Numbered from the stretch's first letter, positions 1 through 9,331 are shown. The stretch is 64,000 nucleotides of DNA from Acidobacteriaceae bacterium (GCA_028283625.1 JAPWKG010000015.1:1-64000), one strand, 5' to 3'. The notes: generated from the sequence alone by a model not told the origin. Translations and numbers: made by a program.

Positions 1-537
1 TTGGTGGGTTTCCGTAACGCATACGTCTTCGACATCTCGCAGACAGACGGCGTAGACCTGCCGAAGATGCACGAAGTGAGCGGCGATCCTGGCGAGAACA
101 TCAACCGTCTGGCCGCGTTCCTCAAGGCCCAGGGCATCCAGCTTGTCTATAACCCGAACATCGCGCCCGCGCTTGGCATGAGCTATGGCGGACGCATCGC
201 CATCCTGCCCGGACAGTCCAAGGCCGAAGAGTTTTCGACGTTAGTGCATGAAACGGCGCACGAGCTGCTACACAAAGCCGACCGCCGCACCGCAACCACC
301 AAGACCGTGCGCGAGACAGAGGCCGAAGCCGTTGCCTTCGTTGTCGGTAAGGCCGTGGGTTTAGTGACGGGTTCGGCATCCGCCGATTACATCCAGCTTT
401 ACCACGGCAACGCATCCCTATTGGCCGAGAGCTTGGAAGTCATCCAGCAGACCGCCAACGTCATCCTTGCCGCATTGGAGCCGCCTATCGAGGCCGAGGA
501 AGTAATCAGCCAAGAATTCGAAGAGATCGCGGCATGA
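1..537 (+). CDS. ArdC-like antirestriction protein, C-terminal metallopeptidase part (5' end outside window)
   Basis: The frame is open from the first base, so this is probably the C-terminal part of a longer protein. The readable 178 residues carry a zincin motif HETAH at about residues 83-87, with a downstream acidic segment (RETEAEAVAF, about 104-113) where such peptidases place the third zinc ligand. The layout matches the C-terminal half of ArdC-type proteins, which pair an N-terminal single-strand-DNA-binding domain with a metallopeptidase domain and occur on plasmids and integrative elements, where they protect incoming DNA from restriction. The TTG at base 1 is probably an internal leucine codon. 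It is the only mobile-element-type gene seen in the window. An ImmA/IrrE-type peptidase is an alternative, but the opening VFDISQT segment favours ArdC. Confidence 0.72.
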   Translation: MVGFRNAYVFDISQTDGVDLPKMHEVSGDPGENINRLAAFLKAQGIQLVYNPNIAPALGMSYGGRIAILPGQSKAEEFSTLVHETAHELLHKADRRTATTKTVRETEAEAVAFVVGKAVGLVTGSASADYIQLYHGNASLLAESLEVIQQTANVILAALEPPIEAEEVISQEFEEIAA

Positions 538-895
538 AGAAAGCTGCCTGACGCAAACGAACCATTAGACGAGAGGCGGCGAACTTACCGCTTCTTTCCC
601 ATGCCGAAAAAATCGCGGGGAGAAACCTTGCTGGTTTCTCCCCGTACCCCTTTTCCTGCCACCGGCCTTCGCCCGCCGGACTGCGCGCCCGGACTCAAGT
701 TCCTACTCCGGGGCCTGCCCCTTTACTTCTCGATGACCGGCGTGGAGCTTTGCGGCTCCAAATGCTCTGGGTGTGCAACAGTAAGAACTGTCATTCCAGG
801 CGAAAATGCACAGATGGCCTGCACAGTTTCTACACAGCCAAAGTTGCGCGTTTTAGCTACCGCAGAATCAGAAACTTCTGAAATCTCTCTCACCT
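538..895. other. Gene-free stretch between ardC fragment and receptor fragment
   Basis: No convincing gene is seen. One plus-strand frame stays open for about 100 codons (601-906), but its composition (Pro, Cys, Arg, Ser) and lack of motifs suggest chance. The stretch holds a strong hairpin at 615-645. The part next to the receptor fragment becomes more A+T-rich. It probably contains the right-hand edge of the DNA that carries ardC. Confidence 0.5.
615..645 (+). terminator. Strong hairpin after ardC, possible terminator
   Basis: GGGGAGAAACC (617-627), loop TTGCT, GGTTTCTCCCC (633-643) is a perfect 11-bp stem, extended by a C-G and a G-T pair to about 13. It is followed by TACCCC and four T, so the U-tract is weak. 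It lies about 80 bases after the ardC stop and could end that transcript or be part of the mobile element's own repeats. Confidence 0.45.
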
Positions 896-2497
896 GCTCA
901 GGATGATATCAAGCTGACGTCGAAGCTTACTTTGAGCGCCGATCTCCGTTGGGAACTCACGCGTCCTCTGCATGTCATTGGAGGCAAGTGGTCTAACTTC
1001 GATACCTCTGTCGTCAACCCAGCTTTCGGCACGAGCTCGGGAACAGTAACCTGGCTTCCTTCTGCGGATAGTAGCTTTGAGACATATACGGACTGGCATC
1101 AGCTTGCACCAAAGGTAGGGCTTGCCTATCAGGCGACACCGAAGATGGTTGTACGCGGTTCTGCAGGCATCACGTATGTTCCTCTCGGGTGGAATGGTTA
1201 CTCTGGTGTTCCTTATGGATCGGCGGTTGGCTACAACGCGATCAACCAGATCAATCAGGTATCGCCTCAGGCGGCAGCCTTCCAGTGGGACGATACCCCT
1301 TATCCGGGGAACTACATCGCTCCTACTGGACCGCAACCGGGGAGTACGTATATTCCGTGGGGACCCGCTGAAGTTGATCCGAAGACAAGGAAGCTGGGCA
1401 TGATGGAAAACTGGTATGCCGGCCTGCAGTATCAGCTTCCTGCGAACACGCGTTTTGAGGTGAGCTATCTAGGCAGCAGCGGTCGGAATTTGCATGACGG
1501 AACGCTGAATCCGACGAACTTCCCAACGTGGTCTTCTTACCAGAAGCTATTGAACTCAGGTCATATCTGGGATTGGGTCAGCGATCAGGGATCAGCATCC
1601 TCAGCAGGTGTTCGATATCCTTACTCTGGATTTGGTGGACCTGCTTATTTTGCGATTAATCCATATCCTCAGGTGCAGTCTTGCTACTGCGGAGGAGTTT
1701 TATTCACGAACTCTCCCCTTGGCCAGTCGGGATACAACGCGTTAACCTTCGAGGGTAGCAAACAGCGTGGTTTCCTTAGCCTGGACTTGAGCTACACCTG
1801 GGCAAGAAGTACCGGTAATACAAGCTCAGCATTCTTTGACACATGGACCTTTGGTCAGAACTTCCAAGACCCATATAAGTACAAGCAAGAAGCAGCTGTT
1901 TCGCAAACCAACTCGACGGTAAAAGGATTTGTAGCCTATACGCTGCCGTTCGGTCATAACCGCCGCTTTCTTTCCAGCAACCGAGTAGAAGACTTCCTTT
2001 TCGGTGGATGGAAACTTGGCACCATTGTGTCGTACGGTAACGCTGGACAAATGGGCGCTATCGGCTCTCGCAATTACTATCCTGGATGGAGCGCGGTGTA
2101 TGCAAACGTTGCTTCTGGGGCGAAGCTCAAGAACACGTTCAAGCGTTACGATCCGTCCTGGAACCCAACAGTTCCTGGTACGGCTGCAGATCCCGCAAGT
2201 CTGTTCTTTGATCCAACTGTTTTCTCTGATCCTAATTATGGAGAGCTGGGGAATAGCCCTCGAATCTTCCCCAACTGGAGAGGTTGGGCCGCCCCGAATG
2301 AATCAGGTAGCTTGCTCAAGAAAACGAGCTTTGGACGAGAACGCCAGTACACCGTTACGCTGCGTGCGGAGTTCTTTGACCTGTTCAATCGGCACTACTA
2401 CAGCGTGAATACAAGCATGTCGAGTGCTTACTTCGGGCATGTCAACGGTGTTTCGGGTAACCGAACCGGGCAGCTCGGTGCTCGCTTCGAGTGGTAA
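896..2497 (+). pseudogene. TonB-dependent receptor (Oar-like), C-terminal barrel fragment
   Basis: The readable protein runs from AQDDIKLTSKLTL through LRWELT to the barrel-end ARFEW, about 534 residues. Acidobacterial Oar-like receptors usually have 1,000-1,200 residues: a carboxypeptidase-regulatory-like domain, a plug, then a long outer-membrane barrel. Only the last half of the barrel remains. Homology seems to begin at about 896, where the family normally reads Tyr-Ala-Gln-Asp; here the codon before is Pro. The frame is open by chance back to 857, where a stop precedes it. No ATG or ribosome-binding site is present; the nearest initiator-like codon is a TTG at 932. Lacking plug and signal peptide, it should not make a working transporter. 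Base use is A+T-richer than the core genes. Truncation by insertion or recombination next to ardC is the likely cause. Confidence 0.75.
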
Positions 2498-2584
2498 ATT
2501 GCGTTGGAGCGCCGTCGAGTAAAGATGATCGGCGGCGCTTCCGCTTTGACGATGACGTGGCATTGCATGTCTGGTGAAGCGTTT

Positions 2585-4090
2585 ATGTGGAAACATGTTT
2601 TTCTTGTAGCAGTACTCGGTGCTTCAATCCCTTCTTTTGCGCAAGCAAGAACGTACTTCATTGATTCTGTCCACGGAGATGATCATGCTGCAGGTACTGA
2701 CCGGCATCATCCATGGAGATCCTTAGACAAGGTGAACGAGCAACAGTTTCATGCAGGGGATCACATCCTTTTTCTTGCAGGGGACGTGTGGTCAGGACAG
2801 CTACGTGTGCAGAATTCCGGTTCTCCTTCCATGCCCATTGTTTTTGGGCAGTACGGGAAAGGGAAGAAGCCGAAAATCGATGGAGCGGGCTTAGTCGAAG
2901 ATGGAGTTTTGCTTCGAAATGTTGAAGAGGTTGAGGTTCGCAATTTTGAGATAACGAATCACGGAGAAAAACCTTCGCCGCGCCGGGGTGTTCATCTTGT
3001 TCTGGATAACTTTGGCGTAGCGCATCATATTACTCTTTCTGATCTATATATTCATGACGTTAATGGAACAAATGACGCGAAGGATAATGGTGGAATTATC
3101 TTTCGTACGCTAGGAGAGGCCAAGCCTAGCCGTTTCGACGATTTGAGAATCGAGCGTAATATCGTTTGGCGTGTCGACCGTTCTGGCATAGCTGCAGATA
3201 GCTATTTCGCGAATCGAGAACACTGGTTTCCTAGCACCCATGTTGTGCTGCGAGATAATTACGTTTCGGATGTTGGAGGAGATGGGATCGTCCCATGGGC
3301 TACAGATCGCGTTCTGGTAGAACACAATGTTGTACTCTACGCCAATAGCCGAGCTGACAGCTACAACGCCGGTATCTGGCCATGGAGCGCAGATAACTCC
3401 GTTTTCCAATTAAACGAAGCCGCTCATACGCAAAACACAAAAGATGGTGAAGGTTTCGACTCCGACTATAACTCCCGCAATACGCTTTTTCAGTACAACT
3501 TCAGTCATGAGAACGAGGGTGGTTTTATGCTGATTTGTACTCCGGGAAACCGTAACCCCTTAGAGAATATTGGGAATACCGGGACAGTGGTTCGGATGAA
3601 TGTTAGTTGGATGGATCACAACCGTCTGGTGAACCTCAATGGCGCGGACGATGTTACTGTGGCGGATAATGTCTTTTATGTTGGCCCACAGCAAACGGTC
3701 CAGGCTTTGCTTGTCAGCAACTGGGAGGGGTGGTCAAAGAATGCTGCCTTCACACGCAATCGTTTTTATATTGAGGGTTCCGTTTCGTATGGGCATGAGG
3801 TAAATCGGGATCAGCATGGTCTGTACACAATAGCTTCTGGTTGGGGGCCTGCGCAGGATATTCGTTTCTTCGGAAATCGTTACTTTGGCAAAGGTGCTAT
3901 CGCGCCGAACTCTGAAGAATTCGTGAATCACGCTGAAGCCGCTCCTGAGTTGCCAGGTAGCGAGCCGACCTTCGATCCGAGCCACCCTGAATGTTTTTCA
4001 GACTTTCTGAAGCAGCATCGTATCTGGATGATTGGCATGCTTGAGAAAGTGCTGCAGACAAAGGTGAGACTAGCGAATGCAGCATCATAG
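2585..4090 (+). CDS. Secreted right-handed parallel beta-helix protein
   Basis: A 501-residue protein. The ATG at 2585 is chosen because it opens a clean signal peptide (MWKHVFLVAVLGASIPSFAQA) and has GGTGAAG just upstream; in-frame starts further upstream would add a non-signal leader. After the signal comes a segment typical of secreted beta-helix proteins (YFIDSVHGDD, then a Trp-Arg-Ser-Leu-Asp-Lys stretch), followed by repeated coils rich in Asn, Asp and Val (VRNFEITN, ITLSDLYI, DLRIERNIVW, VVLRDNYVSDV). Such folds occur in pectate, alginate and related polysaccharide lyases and in carbohydrate-binding surface proteins; no catalytic set is certain. It follows the receptor fragment by 87 bases and shares its A+T-rich codon use, so the two may be remains of one carbohydrate-uptake locus. 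Confidence 0.75.
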   Translation: MWKHVFLVAVLGASIPSFAQARTYFIDSVHGDDHAAGTDRHHPWRSLDKVNEQQFHAGDHILFLAGDVWSGQLRVQNSGSPSMPIVFGQYGKGKKPKIDGAGLVEDGVLLRNVEEVEVRNFEITNHGEKPSPRRGVHLVLDNFGVAHHITLSDLYIHDVNGTNDAKDNGGIIFRTLGEAKPSRFDDLRIERNIVWRVDRSGIAADSYFANREHWFPSTHVVLRDNYVSDVGGDGIVPWATDRVLVEHNVVLYANSRADSYNAGIWPWSADNSVFQLNEAAHTQNTKDGEGFDSDYNSRNTLFQYNFSHENEGGFMLICTPGNRNPLENIGNTGTVVRMNVSWMDHNRLVNLNGADDVTVADNVFYVGPQQTVQALLVSNWEGWSKNAAFTRNRFYIEGSVSYGHEVNRDQHGLYTIASGWGPAQDIRFFGNRYFGKGAIAPNSEEFVNHAEAAPELPGSEPTFDPSHPECFSDFLKQHRIWMIGMLEKVLQTKVRLANAAS

Positions 4091-4148
4091 AGTTCGCACT
4101 CTTCCCATACGTCTCGCAAAATTCCCCCATTTCTACTCGTTTCTTTCG

Positions 4149-4154
4149 TATAAT
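4149..4154 (+). promoter_or_regulatory. Consensus -10 box ahead of tRNA-Gly
   Basis: A perfect TATAAT lies about 65 bases before the tRNA-Gly gene on the same strand. No good -35 hexamer is seen 16-18 bases upstream, so the promoter is supported by the -10 box and position only. Confidence 0.45.
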
Positions 4155-4218
4155 CGGGGTGCTGTAGCGTTTTTGTGTGGTCAGCAAAAACGCGTGAGTC
4201 ACTGATGTGTCGTGACTT

Positions 4219-4293
4219 GCGGGAGTAGTTCAGTGGCAGAACGTCAGCTTCCCAAGCTGAATGTCGCCGGTTCGATCCCGGTCTCCCGCTCCA
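4219..4293 (+). tRNA. tRNA-Gly (anticodon CCC), CCA encoded
   Basis: Acceptor stem GCGGGAG (4219-4225) pairs with CTCCCGC (4283-4289). The anticodon stem TCAGC/GCTGA holds the loop TTCCCAA, giving anticodon CCC. The T arm is GCCGG-TTCGATC-CCGGT. Discriminator T is followed by an encoded CCA (4291-4293). It reads GGG codons. It marks the change from the A+T-richer accessory segment to core genes, but its 3' end faces the core side. Confidence 0.95.
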
Positions 4294-4313
4294 GCCTTTC
4301 CCCCTTTCCCCCT

Positions 4314-5111
4314 CTAATTTTTCCGAGCTTGTTCTTCCGCCAGTGTGTACTTGCTGGGAAGCTTACCTGTGACTCGTTTGAACATAGCCGTAAAGCTCCA
4401 GGCTGTTTCATAACCAAGCGCATCGGCGATCTCTGCGAGGGCTATGCCCTCGGTCAGCATGGGGATTGCTGCAAAGGTGCGAATCTGGTCCTTCCACGCC
4501 TGGAAAGAAAGATTAGTCTCACGGCGAACAAGGCGAGTTAAAGTTCGCGTAGAGATTCCCAATCTTTTGGACCACTCTTCCAGAGTTTTCGAGTCGGCAG
4601 GGTTTTTTCGCAGAGCGAGTTCCAGTTTTCGCAACCTAAGGTCGTGGATGGCCGGCAAGCAGAGAGGGTGGATCGCAGACCAGTCGATTTCGCCAAGCAG
4701 GGTTTCTATCACGCGCCCCTCTTGCCCGAGCTCATCGTATTCGACCGGCATCTCGGTAACACGCATAACCAACTCGTGCAGCAGTGGAGAAACACGGAGC
4801 ATGCTTGGGGTTTCCGGTGTCGCAAGACCAAGGCCGGTAGTGTCGATGTAAAGCGTGCGCATCTCCAGTGCGCCGATGGCATCGGTCTGGTGCGGATACC
4901 CAGCAGGTAGCCAAACCGCTCGCATCGGTGGCACGAGCCAGCAGCCCACATCGAAGCTCAACCGCATACTGCCGGAGGCTGCATAGAGAAACTGCGCACG
5001 GCCATGCGTGTGCCTATAGCCCTCATAGCCGGGAGGGTAGCTCTTGGCCATTGCGGAGATCGGGCGGGGGACTGTCTGTAGATATTCGTGTAATTGCATT
5101 TGCTTCGCCAT
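4314..5111 (-). CDS. AraC-family transcriptional regulator with cupin-like sensor
   Basis: 265 residues. The N-terminal half resembles an AraC-type cupin ligand-binding domain (HTHGRAQFLYAASG, then VPPMRAVWLPAG at about 60-71). The last 100 residues form the double helix-turn-helix DNA-binding domain, with the second recognition region near AEIADALGYETAWSFTAMFKRVTG. The arrangement matches regulators of the NimR/YeaM type, which often control a neighbouring efflux pump, but no pump lies next to it here. The upstream region contains a 6-bp inverted repeat CTAATC-N5-GATTAG at 5174-5190 that could be its own operator. Ligand and target genes are unknown. Confidence 0.85.
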   Translation of the reverse strand: MAKQMQLHEYLQTVPRPISAMAKSYPPGYEGYRHTHGRAQFLYAASGSMRLSFDVGCWLVPPMRAVWLPAGYPHQTDAIGALEMRTLYIDTTGLGLATPETPSMLRVSPLLHELVMRVTEMPVEYDELGQEGRVIETLLGEIDWSAIHPLCLPAIHDLRLRKLELALRKNPADSKTLEEWSKRLGISTRTLTRLVRRETNLSFQAWKDQIRTFAAIPMLTEGIALAEIADALGYETAWSFTAMFKRVTGKLPSKYTLAEEQARKN

Positions 5112-5453
5112 GACTGGATGAGCGTAGTGCGTGGCCGCATTCGCGGTGCAAGCCGAAGGGGCTATCCGGTATTCTAATCGGACTGATTAGGTCTGATATG
5201 GGGCTTGTGGCAGTCTTTTGGCGAAGCACCACAAGCCCCTTGAGATCGACAACCAGAAGGCTGACGTCTGTCCTTACTATAGATGGCGCGTGTCCATACG
5301 GATAGAACGCGGTAGCTGTTCGGCGAGAGTTTTCTCCTTGAAGTCTGCATTACTCAGATGAAGGTGGGAGCTACTTTTCGGCAGCCCAAATGAAGATGCC
5401 CCGCGACGTTTGTCCCGGGGCATTTTCGTGTTTCGTTCTCAGCAAAAGGTGAT
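5112..5453. other. Intergenic region with inverted repeats
   Basis: 342 bases without a gene. It contains the dyad CTAATC-GGACT-GATTAG (5174-5190) upstream of the AraC regulator, an 11-bp stem GGGGCTTGTGG / CCACAAGCCCC (5200-5210 with 5229-5239, 18-base loop, no T-run), and a stem ATGCCCCG...CGGGGCAT near 5397-5425 between the two minus-strand genes that probably terminates transcription from the protease gene. Confidence 0.5.
5397..5425 (-). terminator. Possible terminator after S41 protease gene
   Basis: ATGCCCCG pairs with CGGGGCAT across a loop of about 12 bases, 30-55 bases after the protease stop codon. T-rich sequence flanks both sides (ATTTTCGTGTTT on plus, CTTCATTT on minus), so it may act in both directions. 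Confidence 0.45.
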
Positions 5454-7073
5454 TTATTTTGTGGCTGCGACCTGCTTCGTGTTCCCGCTCGCTGCGGGGA
5501 AGGCCTTGTGCTCGAAGAGAGCCTGCGCCTCCGGCATGTAGGTCAGCGCCTTGGCAATCTGAGGATCCCAGTTGACTCGTACGGCCATGCCCTGCATCTG
5601 GCCAAACTGAGCGGTAAAGAGCTCAGCCTTGATGCTGGTCTTCACCCAATCGATGCAGTCGTTTAGGTCTTTGTCGGTGTATTCGATCTTCTGGTCTTTG
5701 AGGAAGTTTTTGAAGTCGGCCATAACCGCATCATCCACCACAAAGTCGCGCGGCACCGTGGGGTGGGTCGCAAGCCAGTGCTTGGAGAAGTTGAAGAACG
5801 CATAATGCTGCAGTAACACGTCTTCCTGATGCGTGGACTTGATCTCAGGGATCTTCTCATCCGGCGTAATGCCTCCGCCGCCGTAAACGGTGCGTCCGGA
5901 GTCTGTGAGCTTCACTTCCTTGTTCGTATTGTTTGCTGGAGCGGCGTCGTCGCGAACATAGAAGTAGTCGAAGCGCGACTCGCCTGCGTAATCGCGTTGG
6001 ATCAGTCGGCCTGACGGGGTGTAGTAGTGATACGTGGTCAGGGCGAGGCCCGTATTCTCGGCGATCGGGAAAACCGTCTGCACGAGTCCCTTACCGAAGG
6101 TTGTTTCGCCTACGATCAGCGCGCGGTCGTGATCCTGCAGCGCACCGGAGACGATCTCCGCGGCCGACGCCGTATTGCGGTTCACCAGAATGACGATCGG
6201 ATACTTGGCATCGGAGCCGTGCGGCGCGCGATACACCTGATCCGGGAAGGCACGGCCGCGCTGGGAGACGACGATCTGCCCCTTCTGCAGGAACTTATCG
6301 CAAACATCCACGGCCATATTCAGCAGGCCGCCCGGATTGCTACGCAGATCGATGAGCAGGCCCTGCAGTCCGGGACCAAACTTATCGAGGTCGTCCTGCA
6401 GTTCCTTCGCCGTGGTCTCCGACGAGAAGCTGGCGATATGGACGTAACCAATATGCGGCTTGATTTCGATCGAGAGATCGACGGTCAGATGCGGAATTTC
6501 GTCGCGGACCAGGTCGAAGGTCAGTGGCTTGGGAGAGCCTTCGCGCGCCATCGTGACAACAACGTGTGTGCCGCGCGGCCCTTTCAGCAGGGACGCGACC
6601 TCTGAGGAATCCATCTTCTCCGTCGACTTTCCGTCGATGGAGAGAAAGACGTCTCCCGGCCGGATGCCGGCGCGGTAGCTTGGGGTGCCTTCAAACGGAG
6701 CCACAACAACAATCTTGTTGCCCTGCGGCTGAATGGTCATGCCAACGCCAAAGTACTTGCCCTGCTGATCCTCACGCATCTTTGCGAAGGCTTTGGGGTC
6801 GAAGAAGCTGGAGTGCGGGTCAAGTGTATCCAGCATGCCGGGGATGGCACCGTCATAGATGGCTTTATCCACCTGATCGGTGTTCAGCTTGTCGGCGTAG
6901 TTGGCTTCCACGACCGAGTACGCGTCGGTGAACTGCTTCATGGAATCGCGCAGAGTCGACTCATCCGAAGCGGACTGAGCGGCGACACGACCGCCGAGCA
7001 GAGAGCCGGCAACGGCGCATCCTGCGAGAAAAAGAGAGGCTGTGAAAACGGCGCGCCTTGTGCGATTAACCAT
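5454..7073 (-). CDS. S41 family C-terminal processing protease (Ctp)
   Basis: 539 residues from the ATG at 7073. The frame stays open 49 codons further upstream, but only from 7073 does it begin with a signal/anchor segment (MVNRTRRAVFTASLFLAGCA). Order: export signal (1-35), N-terminal helical region containing LDPHSSFFDP (about 84-93), PDZ domain (about 106-190), then the S41 catalytic core with Ser in TASAAE (about 303) and Lys in TFGKGL (about 328). The family cleaves C-terminal tails of periplasmic proteins using a Ser-Lys dyad. The C-terminal extension of about 150 residues is common in the CtpA group. It is separated from the divergently read SurA-like gene by a 323-base region, so both envelope quality-control genes may share regulation. 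Confidence 0.93.
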   Translation of the reverse strand: MVNRTRRAVFTASLFLAGCAVAGSLLGGRVAAQSASDESTLRDSMKQFTDAYSVVEANYADKLNTDQVDKAIYDGAIPGMLDTLDPHSSFFDPKAFAKMREDQQGKYFGVGMTIQPQGNKIVVVAPFEGTPSYRAGIRPGDVFLSIDGKSTEKMDSSEVASLLKGPRGTHVVVTMAREGSPKPLTFDLVRDEIPHLTVDLSIEIKPHIGYVHIASFSSETTAKELQDDLDKFGPGLQGLLIDLRSNPGGLLNMAVDVCDKFLQKGQIVVSQRGRAFPDQVYRAPHGSDAKYPIVILVNRNTASAAEIVSGALQDHDRALIVGETTFGKGLVQTVFPIAENTGLALTTYHYYTPSGRLIQRDYAGESRFDYFYVRDDAAPANNTNKEVKLTDSGRTVYGGGGITPDEKIPEIKSTHQEDVLLQHYAFFNFSKHWLATHPTVPRDFVVDDAVMADFKNFLKDQKIEYTDKDLNDCIDWVKTSIKAELFTAQFGQMQGMAVRVNWDPQIAKALTYMPEAQALFEHKAFPAASGNTKQVAATK

Positions 7074-7396
7074 GAGAGCTAGCAGGAACCTCGATTTTCC
7101 AGACAGACCGTTGTGCGGTTGCACGCAGGCCGTGGGGGTTGGACGTAAGTATATGCCTTTGGGTAGGAAATCGCGGCGAATGCGGAGCACCGCCGCAGGA
7201 AAAAGCCCGGCGCGGGCCAAATGAAGGCTGCTTTCTCCGGCGCAGAGGGCGTGCCACGGAAGATTCCTGAGAAGAGAAGGCAGGAAAGTAGGTTTTCGCA
7301 GCCTCTATCCACTATCCTGTATGGGCCTCTACAATTAGAGCTGCTGGTGATGAAACCCGGAACGCGCGGTCAAACACACTGGCATTTAAGGGACGG
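7074..7396. other. Divergent intergenic region, protease / SurA-like gene
   Basis: 323 bases between two divergent genes. Promoters for both must lie here. On plus, TACAAT (7330-7335) is a candidate -10 box without a clear -35 partner. No coding or RNA gene is recognised. Confidence 0.4.
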
Positions 7397-9331
7397 ATGA
7401 CCGAGAAGCAGATGGGTGTGATGTTGATTGGCCGTAAGCGCGTTTGGCGCGTTGGATTGGCTGCGTTTTTGGTGATGGGCAGTGTGGTGGGCGCAGCGGC
7501 TCAGAACGCCCAGCAGTCTCAATACTCTATGCCAGGAGGCAGCTATCCCTCGGCACCGCAGTTGCAGTTGCCGAAGCTGCCCGTCCCCCAGGCAATTACG
7601 CCGAACGGTCAGGTCGTTGAAGACGTGATCGCTCGCGTGAATGACCGCATCATCACGCGTAGCGAATATGAGCGCGCGGAGCAGGGGCTGCTGCAGGAAG
7701 CCCGCCAGGGCAACGCAACGCAAGCTGACTTCGATGATCGTCAGCGCAACATGCTGCGCGACATGATCGATCAGCAGCTGCTCCTTTCCAAGGGAAAGGA
7801 GATGGGCATTACGGGCGATGCTGAAACGCTTCGCCAACTCGATGAGATTCGTAAGCAGAACCATCTGGAGTCGATGGAAGCGCTGCAGAAGGCTGCCGAG
7901 CAGCAGGGCATTTCGTTTGAAGATTTCAAGCAGAGCATCCGCGATCGCGTCATCACCCAAAGCGTGATTCGTGAAGAAGTCGGCCGCTCCATCCACATGA
8001 CGCATGCGCAGGAAGAGGAGTACTACAACGCGCATAAGGATGAGTTCAAGGTGCCGGAGCAGCTTCACCTGAGCGAAATCCTGATCCCAACACCGGACAA
8101 TGCCACGGATGCGCAAGTGAATGAAGCGCAGGCCAAGGCAGATGATACGGAAGCAAAGCTGAAGGCTGGATCGAGCTTTAGTGATCTGGCCAAGCAGGTT
8201 TCAGGTGGTCCTACAGCTTCTGCAGGTGGTGACCTGGGCGACTTCAAGCGTGGAACGCTGGGATCTGTGTTGGAAAACGCAACCTTCTCGCTGCCCGTAG
8301 GCGGCGTGACCGCCCCCATCCGCACACGTCAGGGCTTCGTCATTCTGCGTGTCGATGCTCACCAGCAGGAAGGCGTTCCGCCGCTTAAGGATGTGGAACC
8401 GCAGGTTCAGGAAGCGGTTTACTCCAACGCCATGCAGCCGGCGCTGCGTACCTGGCTGACGAAGGCGCGCGACGAGGCCTATATCGATATCAAGCCTGGT
8501 TTCGTTGATACAGGCTCGAATCACAAAGAGATTAAACCGACCTTTACGGCGTATCAGCCGCCCGCTCCTAAGAAGAAGCTGGCTGTGAAGCACCGTCTGG
8601 AGCAGGAGCGTCAGGCTCAGGCTGCAGCGGCGCTGGCGGAGTCGCGTGAGCGCGTAGCAGAACTGGCTGCTGAGCGCGCAGCAGAGAATGCTCGCAAGTC
8701 CGGCGTCAAGGATGTCGCAGGGCCGGTCAAGCACAAGCACGTACGCCGCGAAAAGATTCGTTTCGGTGAGGCTCCGCGTAACGCTTTGCCGATGTCCAGT
8801 GCAGTTGCGGTTACGGAAGAAGGTGCGCCGCTCACAGGACAGGCTCCGGGTGTTGCCATGGCGGCCACCGACAACGTCACGACGATTTCAACCGGAACCG
8901 GACCGGAGTACAACAGCGACGATCCGTTGGCTCCGAAGGAAGCGGTAGTCCGTAAGTCCCGCTTTACGGATCGTGAAAAGGAAGCCGAGCAGGAGCATCT
9001 GGAGTCGAAGCTGAAGCACGCTACCGCAGCGGTCAAAAAGAAGCCGGTGCAGGCAACGTCAGAAGAAACAGCGGATGAGAAGCATCAGTCCGGTGCTCTG
9101 GGGCTGAATGGCGACACCAAGAAGAAGAAGCGCAAGCGCCAGAAGGGCGAAGTGAAGGAGCGCTTGACGGAGAAGCCGGCGAAGGACGCTGTGGCCAATA
9201 AGCCGGTTGTGGTTGATCCGACAGTGAATTCGTCGCTCACCAAGCCGCTGCCTTCCTCCACCGCTCCGGCAGCCGCGCCTGCGCCAACGGGAAGCAACAG
9301 CACCCCGGCAACGACGCAGCAGCCGCAATAA
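7397..9331 (+). CDS. SurA-like periplasmic peptidyl-prolyl isomerase with long basic tail
   Basis: 644 residues. Signal peptide within the first 36 residues (VGLAAFLVMGSVVGAAAQ). A SurA-type N-terminal chaperone region follows (VEDVIARVNDRIITRSEYERAE, about 74-95). One parvulin rotamase domain lies at about 218-335 (HLSEILI, FSDLAKQVSGGPTASAGGDLG, VGGVTAPIRTRQGFVILRV). The remaining 300 residues are Ala/Lys/Glu-rich and probably disordered, which is longer than in proteobacterial SurA (about 430 residues with two parvulin domains). The family helps outer-membrane proteins fold. The ATG at 7397 has AAGGGACGG just upstream. A strong terminator follows. Confidence 0.88.
   Translation: MTEKQMGVMLIGRKRVWRVGLAAFLVMGSVVGAAAQNAQQSQYSMPGGSYPSAPQLQLPKLPVPQAITPNGQVVEDVIARVNDRIITRSEYERAEQGLLQEARQGNATQADFDDRQRNMLRDMIDQQLLLSKGKEMGITGDAETLRQLDEIRKQNHLESMEALQKAAEQQGISFEDFKQSIRDRVITQSVIREEVGRSIHMTHAQEEEYYNAHKDEFKVPEQLHLSEILIPTPDNATDAQVNEAQAKADDTEAKLKAGSSFSDLAKQVSGGPTASAGGDLGDFKRGTLGSVLENATFSLPVGGVTAPIRTRQGFVILRVDAHQQEGVPPLKDVEPQVQEAVYSNAMQPALRTWLTKARDEAYIDIKPGFVDTGSNHKEIKPTFTAYQPPAPKKKLAVKHRLEQERQAQAAAALAESRERVAELAAERAAENARKSGVKDVAGPVKHKHVRREKIRFGEAPRNALPMSSAVAVTEEGAPLTGQAPGVAMAATDNVTTISTGTGPEYNSDDPLAPKEAVVRKSRFTDREKEAEQEHLESKLKHATAAVKKKPVQATSEETADEKHQSGALGLNGDTKKKKRKRQKGEVKERLTEKPAKDAVANKPVVVDPTVNSSLTKPLPSSTAPAAAPAPTGSNSTPATTQQPQ

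Noticed and set aside
601..906. 101-codon plus-strand frame as a gene
   Set aside because: No ribosome site, odd composition, begins inside the hairpin region and ends inside the receptor junction; no family resemblance.
4219..4293. tRNA-Gly as integration site for the accessory segment
   Set aside because: Integrases usually use the 3' end of a tRNA and place the element downstream of it. Here the 3' end faces the core genes, and I saw no copy of the tRNA end near 538-930.
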